Shown in pieces: positions 7,739 through 16,298 of a stretch of 33,413 bases of DNA (position 1 is the first letter of the stretch; each line of letters starts with the position of its first letter). Source of the DNA: Niastella sp. (lineage in GTDB: Bacteria; Bacteroidota; Bacteroidia; Chitinophagales; Chitinophagaceae); the NCBI GenBank assembly GCA_017744515.1, contig JAGIBF010000090.1:1-33413 (forward strand), written 5' to 3'. Both the position numbers and the translations under genes were made by a program. The notes beneath the pieces are model-generated. The model searched no databases. It saw only the letters and a list, made by a program, of their open reading frames with translations, and had not been told where the DNA came from.

Positions 7739-8497
7739 TTACCTGCGCCTCGAAGAAATGGCCACCCTTTTTGGGGTAAATAATCGTATAAGGAGAAAAC
7801 CAACAATAAAACCACCGATATGAGCGGCATAAGCAATGCCACTGGCCTCTTCGCCACCCAATGTGCCCAGCCCGTTCAGCACCTGGAAAACAAACCAAAG
7901 CCCCACCACGATCAGCGCGGGAACAGGAAGGATGAAAATGAAGAATATCCAGACATGTACAGTCCTGGTAGGATATAACATGATATAGGCGCCGAGTACG
8001 GCGGAGATAGCGCCGGAAGCACCCAGGCTGGGGATCAGCAGGTTTTGGTCCAGCAACAATGTGCTGAACACATGAGAAAGCCCTGCCAGCATGCCACACA
8101 ACAAATAAAATATAAGATACCTCATGTGACCAAGTGCATCCTCGATGTTGTCTCCGAATATCCATAAGAACAACATGTTCCCACCAAGGTGAGCAAGACC
8201 GCCATGCATGAACATGGAGGTAAACAAGGTCAGGAACACAGGAATAGGAGTACGCTGCAGGCCCGGCAGTTCAACTTGCTGCCCCGTAAGAGGATCGACC
8301 AATATCTTTGAATTGGTAACTACATCCTCATTCGTTAAAATTTCTGCGGGAATAGCCGAATAAGCAAAACTCACATTGAGATCGCGGCCCCAATCCTGCC
8401 AGAAGATGAACGCCAGAATATTACCTATGATAAGTAAATAATTTACGATAGGAGTAATGCGTCTGTCCCTGTTATCATCGCCAATCGGAAGGACCAT
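7739..8497 (-). CDS. Rhomboid family intramembrane serine protease
   Basis: A 252-residue membrane protease. The chosen start is the ATG at 8497 (MVLPIGDDNRDRRITPIVN), typical of short cytosolic tails in bacterial rhomboids; an upstream ATG at 8548 would add 17 unconvincing residues. Family motifs are HGGLAHLGGN (His98, His103, Asn107), the nucleophile motif GASG (Ser161) in SLGASGAIS, and the catalytic His226 in AAHIGGF. Six or so membrane helices are visible, with a sizeable extracytoplasmic loop after the first helix (about residues 40-85). It cleaves transmembrane segments of substrate proteins in the inner membrane; the substrate is unknown. Confidence 0.93.
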   Translation of the reverse strand: MVLPIGDDNRDRRITPIVNYLLIIGNILAFIFWQDWGRDLNVSFAYSAIPAEILTNEDVVTNSKILVDPLTGQQVELPGLQRTPIPVFLTLFTSMFMHGGLAHLGGNMLFLWIFGDNIEDALGHMRYLIFYLLCGMLAGLSHVFSTLLLDQNLLIPSLGASGAISAVLGAYIMLYPTRTVHVWIFFIFILPVPALIVVGLWFVFQVLNGLGTLGGEEASGIAYAAHIGGFIVGFLLIRLFTPKRVAISSRRR

Positions 8498-8575
8498 GTT
8501 CTTTTTTGAATTGATGTGCAAATATTGTTCCTGCCTCCAAACGACCATTCAACCATTAGCCACTGCAGTAAAATA

Positions 8576-8599
8576 ATAAAAAGCCGGGACTTTCCCGGC
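8576..8599 (-). terminator. Intrinsic terminator, minus strand
   Basis: A GC-rich 7-bp stem GCCGGGA (8583-8589) / TCCCGGC (8593-8599) with a 3-nt loop is followed on the minus strand by TTTTTATT. It ends the small secreted-protein gene whose stop is at 8631. Confidence 0.9.
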
Positions 8600-8630
8600 C
8601 TTATGATCACTGCTCCTTATGGTTCTTCTG

Positions 8631-9056
8631 TTAATTCCGCGTAGCAGCATCCCGCACTTTCTGTACGGCAGGCAACAACAATCCAATTGAAACAACATAA
8701 TCATCACTCTTGATATCAGTCGGTCTGCAGATACACATACCAACAGATTGGTTGTTGGGAATACTATAGCAGGCATCCGGTAAAGGATATTTGCAGGGAG
8801 TGTTGGGCGCTCCGCCGGTGCCGGGTTTGGTAGGAGCAAGGCGTATGGTTTTGCCCGCAGCATCGGTGTATACTACATCACTGATACGATCGCCTCTTTT
8901 CACAAAAGAGATAGAACCCTGGTCATTGGGAACACGAACAGTGTTCTTGCCATCACTCAGTTTCATATGAAAATCCTGAGTAGATACCTTTCCTTGAGCC
9001 ATCAGGCTGCCAGTGGCAAACACAAGCATCGCAAAAACGAAACATACTTTTTTCAT
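8631..9056 (-). CDS. Small secreted protein of unknown function
   Basis: 141 residues with a clear signal peptide (about residues 1-20, ending LMAQG). No family recognised. The middle is strand-rich and charged (TVRVPNDQGSISFVKRG), then comes a proline/glycine linker (APTKPGTGGAPNTP) and a block with four cysteines (TPCKYP, DACYS, MCICRP) that could form disulfides in the periplasm. The C-terminus reads IGLLLPAVQKVRDAATRN, which resembles the segment LLLPAVQ.vREAA in DUF1559 prepilin-like proteins of Planctomycetes, although here it is C-terminal. It has its own terminator and appears to be a single-gene unit. Confidence 0.7.
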   Translation of the reverse strand: MKKVCFVFAMLVFATGSLMAQGKVSTQDFHMKLSDGKNTVRVPNDQGSISFVKRGDRISDVVYTDAAGKTIRLAPTKPGTGGAPNTPCKYPLPDACYSIPNNQSVGMCICRPTDIKSDDYVVSIGLLLPAVQKVRDAATRN

Positions 9057-9127
9057 AAATCGGGTTGTTTAAAATGATTATTGATAAAATAATTACGAAA
9101 CAAAAATTGCAAGAGCAGATGCCGGGC

Positions 9128-9197
9128 AAACGCACATTGCCCGGCCCTTTAGGGCCGGGATAACGATCACCCCAACGCACTGGGCTTTAGCCCAATT
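9128..9197. repeat. Bipartite TTTA-loop hairpin element, copy A
   Basis: Two hairpins are joined by about 20 nt: CCCGGCCC-TTTA-GGGCCGGG, then TGGGC-TTTA-GCCCA. The same layout and nearly the same sequence recur at 13617-13688, including the flanking AAACG..ATTGCCCGG and GGGATAA. In this copy the preceding GCCGGGCA (9121-9128) can also pair with TGCCCGGC (9138-9145), giving an alternative fold. It lies between two minus-strand genes. Confidence 0.8.
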
Positions 9198-9212
9198 TTT
9201 TTTGACAGCCAA

Positions 9213-10715
9213 TTAATAAAATTGGTACTCCGCTTTAGTTGTAGGCCGCGAAGCAGTTTCCTGCTTATTGCCACGCAACAATTGGTGATAATCAGCAGGA
9301 TTGATAGGCTTCAGGTATTCATGCGGCCAGCGGCTAAGTTTCACAGGTAAGCCCATATCCCTCATCAGTTGGTCGAGGTGCATGAAGTTGAAAGGAGCGA
9401 TACAGGTGCCGCTGAACTCGGCAGCAATAGGCCTGTCATGCCGGCGCCATTGATCCATAAAGTCCATCTCTGCATTGATAATGCCGGAGGAGGGCAGCGA
9501 CAACCGGTTTTCCATATACCGCACCAGCCAGTTGGCAGCTACTTCCGATGTAAGCGTGGTAAACAAGCTGGAGTTGAAACCCACAAAACCCAGTTGAGGC
9601 ACCAGCGGATGAATGATATTGCGGAATAGTTGATAACCACCTTGGTTGGGGACGATCAGCTTGCGGTAACTCTCTTCCAGGAAAGGAAGCTCCTGCGTAA
9701 AACCGGTTCCCAATACGAGGATGTCAGGAGAGATGGATTCTCCGTTTTGCAGGAACACCTGTTTGCCATCCATCCGCACGATCTCGGTACGTTTAGCCTG
9801 GATCTTTCCATTCCTTACATGCTCATAAAAACCTTCAGGCGCTACACCCAGGCTACAGCTGATTTGATCTTCGATGCGGTGCTTGGGCACCATATCGCAA
9901 GCCTTCAGCTTGAATTGCATTTTCAGCAAGGCTTCCAGTCCACGCCACTGAGCCCATACCAATGGTTTGCCGGCAGTATGAAGCAATCGTTGCAACAATG
10001 ATTTGCGCGGAGCGTTGAAGAAAGCCTCCGATAAGCGGGAGAATAGCAGGTAGCGCATATTCACCTTGTTGCCAAAATAACGCGGCACTTTCCACTGCGC
10101 CTTACGATACAGCAAGGTAGTGCTTTCACCCAACTCAGCTGACAGTGTAGCTATATCGGTAGCAGACTTCGCAAAACCGACTACGGCCACTTTCTTGCCA
10201 CGAAGAATGGATTTATCCTTTACCTGGCTCGAATGAAGGATCTGTCCGCCAGCCTTGATAAAACTTTCACTGCCGGGAAAAGAAGGAATAAAAGGCTTAT
10301 GAAAAGTACCGGTACAGATCGCCACGAAGTCGAACGACAAAGATTGAGTAGCCTGGTTGGTAAGATCAGTCACCTTTATTTCCCAGTTAGGTTGCCGGTA
10401 TGCCAGTGTATCTACCTGAACGTTGAACCAGATATAAGGCATGACGTTGAACCGCGTTGCATAAGCAGTAAGATAAGCCTGGACCTGATCGCCCGAAGGC
10501 CACAAAGGATAATCCTTCGGCATAGGGAAGTCGGAAAAGGCATACTCATCGCGGGTCGTTTGCGTGGCTACTCCCACATATGAACGGCTTTTTTCCCACA
10601 CGCCACCAATAGCGGCAGCTTTTTCCAGCACAGTTACGCGGTAGCCCCTTTCCATAAAAGCCTTGGCAGTGGTCAGTCCGCTGATCCCGGCGCCTATAAT
10701 CGCTACATGTTTCAT
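9213..10715 (-). CDS. Flavin-containing monooxygenase
   Basis: A 500-residue two-dinucleotide-domain flavoprotein. The FAD motif GAGISG (residues 8-13) is at the N-terminus with the acidic end of the second strand (VLEKA), and an NADPH motif VGFAKSATDIA lies at about 178-189. Between them is FPGSESFIKAGGQILHSS, corresponding to the FMO signature (FPG..F.G...HS), then ATG-motif-like ILVLGTGFTQ near residue 330. It should use O2 and NADPH to oxygenate a nucleophilic or ketone substrate in the cytosol; the substrate cannot be read from the sequence. Closest in look to plant/bacterial FMO-like or Baeyer-Villiger-type proteins. It has its own transcript; a repeat element lies just downstream. Confidence 0.9.
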   Translation of the reverse strand: MKHVAIIGAGISGLTTAKAFMERGYRVTVLEKAAAIGGVWEKSRSYVGVATQTTRDEYAFSDFPMPKDYPLWPSGDQVQAYLTAYATRFNVMPYIWFNVQVDTLAYRQPNWEIKVTDLTNQATQSLSFDFVAICTGTFHKPFIPSFPGSESFIKAGGQILHSSQVKDKSILRGKKVAVVGFAKSATDIATLSAELGESTTLLYRKAQWKVPRYFGNKVNMRYLLFSRLSEAFFNAPRKSLLQRLLHTAGKPLVWAQWRGLEALLKMQFKLKACDMVPKHRIEDQISCSLGVAPEGFYEHVRNGKIQAKRTEIVRMDGKQVFLQNGESISPDILVLGTGFTQELPFLEESYRKLIVPNQGGYQLFRNIIHPLVPQLGFVGFNSSLFTTLTSEVAANWLVRYMENRLSLPSSGIINAEMDFMDQWRRHDRPIAAEFSGTCIAPFNFMHLDQLMRDMGLPVKLSRWPHEYLKPINPADYHQLLRGNKQETASRPTTKAEYQFY

Positions 10716-11021
10716 ATTGATCGTTTTGATTGATGCAGCTAAATTACCGGCAGCCGGAGCCCTGTTACAGCCTGAATTAATAGAACAGCTCTGCGGCTTA
10801 ACGGATTCATTTGAACATTGAAAATGCAGGTAGTGTCAGGCTGAGCTTGTCGAAGCCTCCATCTTCCTGGCTCTTTTGCCGGAATCTGCACCCTGAAACC
10901 GGCAACTTGTAACCCGTAACAGGACCTCTCCGCAAAATCCGTTAAGTCAAACTACCCATCCACTAAGTAAGACCCCGCTTTTATACCATATTTCCCAATC
11001 TTTGCCCAAACCACCCAATAC
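10716..11021. other. Divergent intergenic region
   Basis: 306 bp between the starts of the monooxygenase (minus) and the sensor kinase (plus). It contains hairpin repeat copy 4 and no ORF that looks real. AATCTTTG (10998-11005), resembling TAnnTTTG, lies 17 bp before the kinase ATG and may be its -7 element. Confidence 0.5.
10838..10858 (+). repeat. TGTCA-hairpin repeat, copy 4
   Basis: Arms AGGCT / AGCCT flank the loop GAGCTTGTCGA. Both arms differ from copies 1-3 in a compensated way, so base pairing is kept. Confidence 0.8.
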
Positions 11022-12764
11022 ATGAGGAGCCCGGGATCCGTAAAAAGGTTAAGTGTAGTAGTTCTGTTAATGAGCCTCATCAGCATCGCTGTTGCCCAGC
11101 CGGTCAGCAGCAGGGGCGACTCATGGGAAGAAGTATTCAGGAATAAAAAAGGTACCGTTGTAGCCCTATGGGATGATATAGAGCCTTTTATCTATAAAAA
11201 CAAAGAAGGAATTTTGGAAGGAGTAGAGTACGAGATCATGGAATCCATGAAATCATACTTGCAGCTTAAATATGGAATAGAACTCACCATACAATGGGAG
11301 CCTGCTGGTAATTTTGATAGCATTTATTACAAGGTCAAAAACAGTAAGCAGGCAGGCGTATTTGGCTGGTCATACTTTTCCATTACACCCGCCCGGCAAA
11401 AAGAAGTACAGTTCACCATGCCCTATATGCCCGATTTGAATGTGTTGGTCACCAATAACCTGGAACCTATGTACGCCAGCTCGCAGGAGTTTACGGGCAA
11501 AATAAAAGAGATGCGGGCCTATGCCATGGCCAATACCACCATGACAGAGGATGTGCTCTCGTTGAAAAAGAACTTCTATCCCGGCTTGCCGGTCATATAT
11601 AAAGAGGAGGACTATGAGGTGATGCGACACATTGCAACCGATAACAAAGGGTTCGGATATATTCCGCTGTCCGTATACATCGTGGCCCTGCAAAAAGGCA
11701 TCAAAGTAAAAAGACAGCACGTGCTCTCCAGCCGCCGCCAGGGATTTGCAGCCGTCATGCCCATGCAGTCCGATTGGAAAGCGGTGATGGATGAATACTT
11801 CTCGTCGGATTTGTTCCGCATGCGGGTAGGCCCGATCATAGCCAAACACCTTGGGTCAGAAGTCAAAGACCTGGTATTCGGGAACGTGCAGGAAAGCGCC
11901 CCGGCCCTCGATCTGGTTTCTTTGGAGAAAGAGATCGTTACCAAAAGACTGATGGATACGGCCATAGAAGTACAGAAACACCGCTCATTCAGGAATATCA
12001 TGCTGGTGCTTTTCTTCTTCGTGATCATATTATCATTGCTGTTGTACAATCGCTTTCAGACCAAGCAGAAATTAAACCGGCAGCTGAGCGCCAAGAACGA
12101 CCAGATAGAACAGATGAACCAGCTGCTGAAGCTGAAAATATTACAGGCGAGGATGAACCCCCATTTCCTGTTCAACTCCCTCAACTCGATACAGTACTTC
12201 GTTACCGGCGATGACAAAAAAGCCACCCTGCAATACATGGGCCGTTTCTCGGTCTTTCTGCGAAAGGTGATCAACTTTGGAGATGAACTATTCATAAATG
12301 TGAAAGAAGAAGCGGAGCTGTTGACGGAGTACCTGTGGTTGGAGCAATGCCGCTTTCAGGATAAATTTGATTATGAGATCAAAGTAGCACCAGGAACCAA
12401 TGCTGCATCCACCTTGCCATTGTTGACCCTCAGCCTGGTGGAAGAGGCGCTGTACAGAGGAGTGTTGAACAACGGAAATGAACACAAAGGAAAACTAACA
12501 GTCGAGTTTGTAAACAAACAGGACACACTGGTAGTAACCGTAACCGACAATGGTATGACGCGCAACGAAGCCGGGAAACTGGAAAAGCGGAAAGGTATGC
12601 TCAATGGTGATGATACGATGCTGCAGCGCCGCATAGAGCAGTTCAATGCACAGGGAAAAAGAAAGATCACAAGCAATAAAGGAATAGAAGAAGAGAACGG
12701 ATCTTCACTCAATACAGCTACATTGGAAATACCACAGCCTTTATTTGAGCAGGTCCGTTTTTAA
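11022..12764 (+). CDS. Periplasmic-binding-domain LytS-type sensor with degenerate kinase domain
   Basis: A 580-residue sensor. Residues 1-25 form a signal peptide; 43-280 a type 3 periplasmic solute-binding domain (GTVVALWDDIEPFIYKN start, GVFGWSYFSITPARQKEV typical); about 325-342 a membrane helix; 345-375 a coiled coil; then the His_kinase (PF06580) motif with His381 in NPHFLFNSLNSIQ. The ATPase part is unusual: the N-box reads LVEEALYRG (family form VENAxKHG), the DNG of the G1 box is kept (509-511), and the glycine-rich GxGLxNxxxRL box is absent, replaced by RKGMLNGDDTMLQRRIEQF. ATP binding is therefore doubtful. The LytTR regulator follows 48 bp downstream and is its expected partner. 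The ligand is likely a small solute such as an amino acid (inference). Confidence 0.88.
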   Translation: MRSPGSVKRLSVVVLLMSLISIAVAQPVSSRGDSWEEVFRNKKGTVVALWDDIEPFIYKNKEGILEGVEYEIMESMKSYLQLKYGIELTIQWEPAGNFDSIYYKVKNSKQAGVFGWSYFSITPARQKEVQFTMPYMPDLNVLVTNNLEPMYASSQEFTGKIKEMRAYAMANTTMTEDVLSLKKNFYPGLPVIYKEEDYEVMRHIATDNKGFGYIPLSVYIVALQKGIKVKRQHVLSSRRQGFAAVMPMQSDWKAVMDEYFSSDLFRMRVGPIIAKHLGSEVKDLVFGNVQESAPALDLVSLEKEIVTKRLMDTAIEVQKHRSFRNIMLVLFFFVIILSLLLYNRFQTKQKLNRQLSAKNDQIEQMNQLLKLKILQARMNPHFLFNSLNSIQYFVTGDDKKATLQYMGRFSVFLRKVINFGDELFINVKEEAELLTEYLWLEQCRFQDKFDYEIKVAPGTNAASTLPLLTLSLVEEALYRGVLNNGNEHKGKLTVEFVNKQDTLVVTVTDNGMTRNEAGKLEKRKGMLNGDDTMLQRRIEQFNAQGKRKITSNKGIEEENGSSLNTATLEIPQPLFEQVRF

Positions 12765-12781
12765 TAAACACAACAAACCCG

Positions 12782-12810
12782 TTGAAACAACATAACTATT
12801 ATAACTTTTG
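12782..12810 (+). promoter_or_regulatory. Candidate promoter immediately before the LytTR gene
   Basis: TTG (12782-12784), a 17-nt spacer and TAACTTTTG (12802-12810, one base longer than TAnnTTTG) end 2 bp before the ATG. This would allow a separate, leaderless transcript of the response regulator in addition to read-through from the sensor gene. Confidence 0.35.
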
Positions 12811-12812
12811 CT

Positions 12813-13571
12813 ATGAAATACAAAGCCATCATCGTTGAAGATGAAACAATGAACAGCGACTTCCTGAAGCACCTGCTGCGCGAGTTCTGTCCGAATATTG
12901 AAGTGGTAGGAGCCGCCTCGAATGTGGAAGATGCCGTGTCAGCCATCAATACACAGCAGCCACAGATCGTTTTCATGGATATTGAACTGCAAACTGCCAC
13001 AGGGTTCGATGTACTTCAACAAGTGAAGAACCAGGACTTTGAGGTCATCTTTACAACAGCCTATGATCATTATGCGATCAAAGCCATTAAGTTCAGCGCC
13101 ATCGACTACCTGCTTAAGCCGATCAATTTTGAAGAACTGCAGCAGGCCGTAAACAAAGCAATAGAAAGCCTGCAGGTAAAAGAAAAAGAGAACAAACTGG
13201 AGCTGCTGATCAGGAATGTGCGTCGTCCGGTAGGCGAAGATTTCTCCATCAGCCTGGCCACTTCAGAAGGAGTGGAGTATGTGCCCCTCAGCCAGATCAT
13301 CAGGTTGGAGGCCAAAGGCCCTTACACCACATTCTTTATGAAAAACGGCAATAGCCTCATGGTCTGCAAGAACCTCAAAGAATATGAATTATTACTCACA
13401 GAATATGGCTTCTTCCGATTGCACAATTCCTACATGGTCAACATGAAAGAAGTAAAGAAGATGGTCAAAGCCGACGGCGGATACGCAGTCATGAACGACG
13501 ACGCCATGATCGCCATTTCCCCCAAAAAGAAAGACGAGTTCCTCGCCCTGATGTCACAACGGTTAGTGTAG
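12813..13571 (+). CDS. LytTR family response regulator
   Basis: 252 residues. The receiver domain (1-120) has the acidic pair Glu9/Asp10, phospho-acceptor Asp56 in VFMDIEL, Thr82 (FTTAYD) and Lys102 (LLKPINF). The LytTR DNA-binding domain lies at about 145-245, with the family signatures IIRLEAKGPYTTFF and FFRLHNSYMVN. It binds DNA as a phospho-dependent transcription factor. It sits directly after the binding-protein-type sensor gene and is presumably its partner; the all-canonical receiver contrasts with the degenerate kinase. Confidence 0.95.
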   Translation: MKYKAIIVEDETMNSDFLKHLLREFCPNIEVVGAASNVEDAVSAINTQQPQIVFMDIELQTATGFDVLQQVKNQDFEVIFTTAYDHYAIKAIKFSAIDYLLKPINFEELQQAVNKAIESLQVKEKENKLELLIRNVRRPVGEDFSISLATSEGVEYVPLSQIIRLEAKGPYTTFFMKNGNSLMVCKNLKEYELLLTEYGFFRLHNSYMVNMKEVKKMVKADGGYAVMNDDAMIAISPKKKDEFLALMSQRLV

Positions 13572-13616
13572 CGAAGTAAGAGATCTGTTATCGAAGCAAA
13601 GAAGGGCTATAGAAGC

Positions 13617-13688
13617 AAACGGAATTGCCCGGTCCCTTTAGGGCCGGGATAAAGATAAACCCCAACCCTACTGGGCTTTAGCCCAATT
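13617..13688. repeat. Bipartite TTTA-loop hairpin element, copy B
   Basis: Second copy of the element at 9128-9197: CCCGGTCCC-TTTA-GGGCCGGG with a T opposite G, a spacer AACCCCAACC, then TGGGC-TTTA-GCCCA. It sits between two convergent genes, 46 bp after one stop codon and 11 bp before the other, where its hairpins could act as a transcription barrier on both strands. Confidence 0.8.
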
Positions 13689-13698
13689 AAACAAGCCG

Positions 13699-16053
13699 TC
13701 ACTCAAACTCCTTCAAGTCCGTCACAGCTTGCTTACACACTAAACTAACTTTCTCGAAAAGCTGCATGATCCTTTCCGCATCCTCCGATGCCATAGCCAG
13801 CTTCTCCATAGTCAGCAGCTCAGCGCCAATAGCAGGCGTTAGCCCGAAAAAACCAATGGTGTTACGCAGTGAATGTGTGGTCTTGTAAATGGTCTTGAAG
13901 TCAGCTTTACCAATAGCCGTTTTCAGCCTGGCAAGATCACGCGGATTCTGCTTCCGGAAGATGGCAATCATTTCATTGATAAAAGCCCTGTTATTACTCG
14001 TTTGTTGAATGAGAAAGGAAAGATCGATGCGGGGAATGGAACTATCGGATGATGCGGGAGAAGATTGATGATGCAACACCTGCGCCCAATGACCGATCTT
14101 GTCCAGCAGGTCATGCTCCTTGAAAGGCTTGGCGAGGTAATCATTCATACCCGCTTGCAGGCATTTTTCCCTTTCGCCGGATAAAGCGTGAGCAGTCATC
14201 GCAATGATGGGCGTCGCAAGATGCAATTCATCCCTTATCAGCTGAGTGGTTTTATAACCATCCATTACGGGCATTTGAATGTCCATAAGGATGAGGTCAG
14301 CTTGATGCTCCTGCAGATATTCAATAGCCTTCTTACCATTCCGCGCCACAATCACCTCGAAACCTTGCGCCTGCAAAATAATAGAAGTCAGCTTCTGATT
14401 CATAAGATTGTCTTCCACAACAAGGATTTTCCGGAGTGAGAAGAACTGCCGGGGCACATTACTTTCCCGCGAAGAAGCAAGCACCTGTTCCTGCGCTTTG
14501 CGATAAGGGATGATAAAAGTGCATTCCGTGCCGGAACCCTCTTTGCTGGTAATGGAAATGGTGCCACCCAACAATTCTACGAGCTGTTTGGTAATGGCCA
14601 GCCCCAGTCCGGTACCACCATACTTGCGGGTAATATGCGTATCCACTTGCATAAAGCGTTCGAAAATGGAATCGATCTTGTTAGCCGGAATGCCAATACC
14701 GGTATCCCGTACACTAAAGCACAATTCCACGGCATCCTCTGTTTCATGCTGAATGATACAGTTCACATACACGCCCCCGGCTTCCGTAAACTTGATGGCA
14801 TTACCCATCAGGTTCACCAGTATTTGCGTCAGCCGCATCGGGTCACCCAATACAGGGAAACTGATACCCATGTCCACGCTGCAGCTGAGGCGCAGGTCTT
14901 TGCCACTGGCTTTGGAAGCAAACATTACCTGCAGCGAGTGCATCAATTCAGGGACGCTGAATGCAATAGATTCAGTAAGGAATTTACCGGCATCCAGCTT
15001 CGATAGATCGAGAATATCATTGATGATGGAGAGCAGGGTTTTGCCCGATGTGTTGATCGCTTCGAGGTAATCCTGCTGAACAGTATCCAGCGTTGTCTTT
15101 TGCAGCAGATCGGTAAAGCCAAGGATGGCGCCCAGAGGCGTACGCAATTCATGACTCATATTGGCTACGAAATCAGCCTTGGCGCGTGCCGATTCTTCCG
15201 CCAGAACACGGGAGCGCTCCATTTCCTCCTCCACCTGCTTACGTTCAAAAAAGGTGGGAATATTATAGTTCCCTGCCGAAGCATACTGCTTTTTATGCGA
15301 AGCATTGAACCGCTCCAGATGCTCATGGATCTTATGAGGCGGCGACATGATGAATGTACAACGCGCATCACCCTTGGCCCTGCAGCTAACCTCTACAGCC
15401 GTCAGTTCAATCCCAAAGCTCTCCTCGCACCACCCCGAAGAATAACCGGCATTCATAATACAGACTGGTTCCTTCGACTGCACACCTGCCCGAGTCCACG
15501 AATCAGCTTCGAAAGAATAAGGATGATCATAGATCAGGCAGAAGTTCTCATCCGGACTGGGATGGCTGTCAGCAGAGATATCTACAAAAGCCCAGCCCGA
15601 GTAAGCAAAATGAACAGGGCCGGCCGATAGCTTGGCAATGGGATCAGTTACATGCATACGCGCATGAAAATCCCGCGCATCATGCAGGCCTATCACATGC
15701 GCATAATCGAACAGGAAATTACGCCCGATGGCAAAAGCTTCACTTTCACCCTTGTCGGCGTATAAACGTTGAATAGTTTCCAGGAACCCTTTGGAAAAAG
15801 CGGAGGCCCTCACCAGCACATACCGTTGATCGTTGATCTCGATAGTGCCCTTGGAGGGGTCCATGCGAAGGTCTTTGAAATATTCCCGTACCGTTTGCTG
15901 AGCAATATCAAAAAGAGGCTGCATAGCAGGTGGTACGGTAACCGAATGTTTGGCAGGCAACAAGCTGAGATCGCGCCTGAGCATGGCATTCTCGAGTTCG
16001 AGCGTCTCTATGCGTTGCAAAAGAGCAGTTACATCAGGTAACGTTGATGACAT
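13699..16053 (-). CDS. Hybrid sensor histidine kinase with XylR_N/V4R-like input domain
   Basis: 784 residues, no membrane helix. Residues 1-35 are a leucine-rich helix. About 55-240 resembles the sensor of XylR/DmpR-type activators: an Activator_N-like part (GTIEINDQRYVLVRASAF) followed by V4R (EPVCIMNAGYSSGWCEESFG, EVSCRAKGDARCTFI; Cys199, 209, 224, 232). Then a helix (265-295), HisKA with His301 (MSHELRTPLG), HATPase with N-box (NLMGNAIKFT), DTGIGIP and GTGLGLA, a receiver with Asp591 (LILMDIQMP) and Lys642, and an Hpt domain with His727 (THSLRNTIG). So a complete phosphorelay in one soluble protein, probably sensing an aromatic or similar small molecule inside the cell (inference). No dedicated response regulator lies beside it. 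Confidence 0.92.
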   Translation of the reverse strand: MSSTLPDVTALLQRIETLELENAMLRRDLSLLPAKHSVTVPPAMQPLFDIAQQTVREYFKDLRMDPSKGTIEINDQRYVLVRASAFSKGFLETIQRLYADKGESEAFAIGRNFLFDYAHVIGLHDARDFHARMHVTDPIAKLSAGPVHFAYSGWAFVDISADSHPSPDENFCLIYDHPYSFEADSWTRAGVQSKEPVCIMNAGYSSGWCEESFGIELTAVEVSCRAKGDARCTFIMSPPHKIHEHLERFNASHKKQYASAGNYNIPTFFERKQVEEEMERSRVLAEESARAKADFVANMSHELRTPLGAILGFTDLLQKTTLDTVQQDYLEAINTSGKTLLSIINDILDLSKLDAGKFLTESIAFSVPELMHSLQVMFASKASGKDLRLSCSVDMGISFPVLGDPMRLTQILVNLMGNAIKFTEAGGVYVNCIIQHETEDAVELCFSVRDTGIGIPANKIDSIFERFMQVDTHITRKYGGTGLGLAITKQLVELLGGTISITSKEGSGTECTFIIPYRKAQEQVLASSRESNVPRQFFSLRKILVVEDNLMNQKLTSIILQAQGFEVIVARNGKKAIEYLQEHQADLILMDIQMPVMDGYKTTQLIRDELHLATPIIAMTAHALSGEREKCLQAGMNDYLAKPFKEHDLLDKIGHWAQVLHHQSSPASSDSSIPRIDLSFLIQQTSNNRAFINEMIAIFRKQNPRDLARLKTAIGKADFKTIYKTTHSLRNTIGFFGLTPAIGAELLTMEKLAMASEDAERIMQLFEKVSLVCKQAVTDLKEFE

Positions 16054-16298
16054 ACAATCAATTTACGTTGCAGCTAAAGAGTGATACAAGGGATAAAATT
16101 AATGGTTGAAGGCGCAAAAACAGAAAATGCTTAATAAAAAGCCCCTTTCACTTAACGGAATCGCGAGCCTTCCCACCATATATTTTGTATTGCTCGAAGC
16201 TCGTTGCTCACAACTTGTCCCGCCTTAGCGGGAGCCCGCAGCTTGTATTCCCCCATTCTTCCTTAACTTCAACCAATAGCAAATGAAAAATAAAAAAC
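16054..16298. other. Divergent intergenic region with short hairpin
   Basis: 245 bp between the hybrid kinase and the PEP mutase family gene, with no ORF of its own. It contains a perfect hairpin TCCCGC-CTTA-GCGGGA (16218-16233); its loop resembles the TTTA loops of the bipartite repeat elements. TATATTTTG (16181-16189 region) could serve as a -7-like element for the rightward gene. Confidence 0.45.

Noticed and set aside
7701..8165. 154-codon minus-strand ORF overlapping the rhomboid gene
   Set aside because: It is a shifted frame of the rhomboid gene, rich in Arg, Cys and His. The rhomboid frame carries all family motifs through to its own stop, so no frameshift needs to be assumed.
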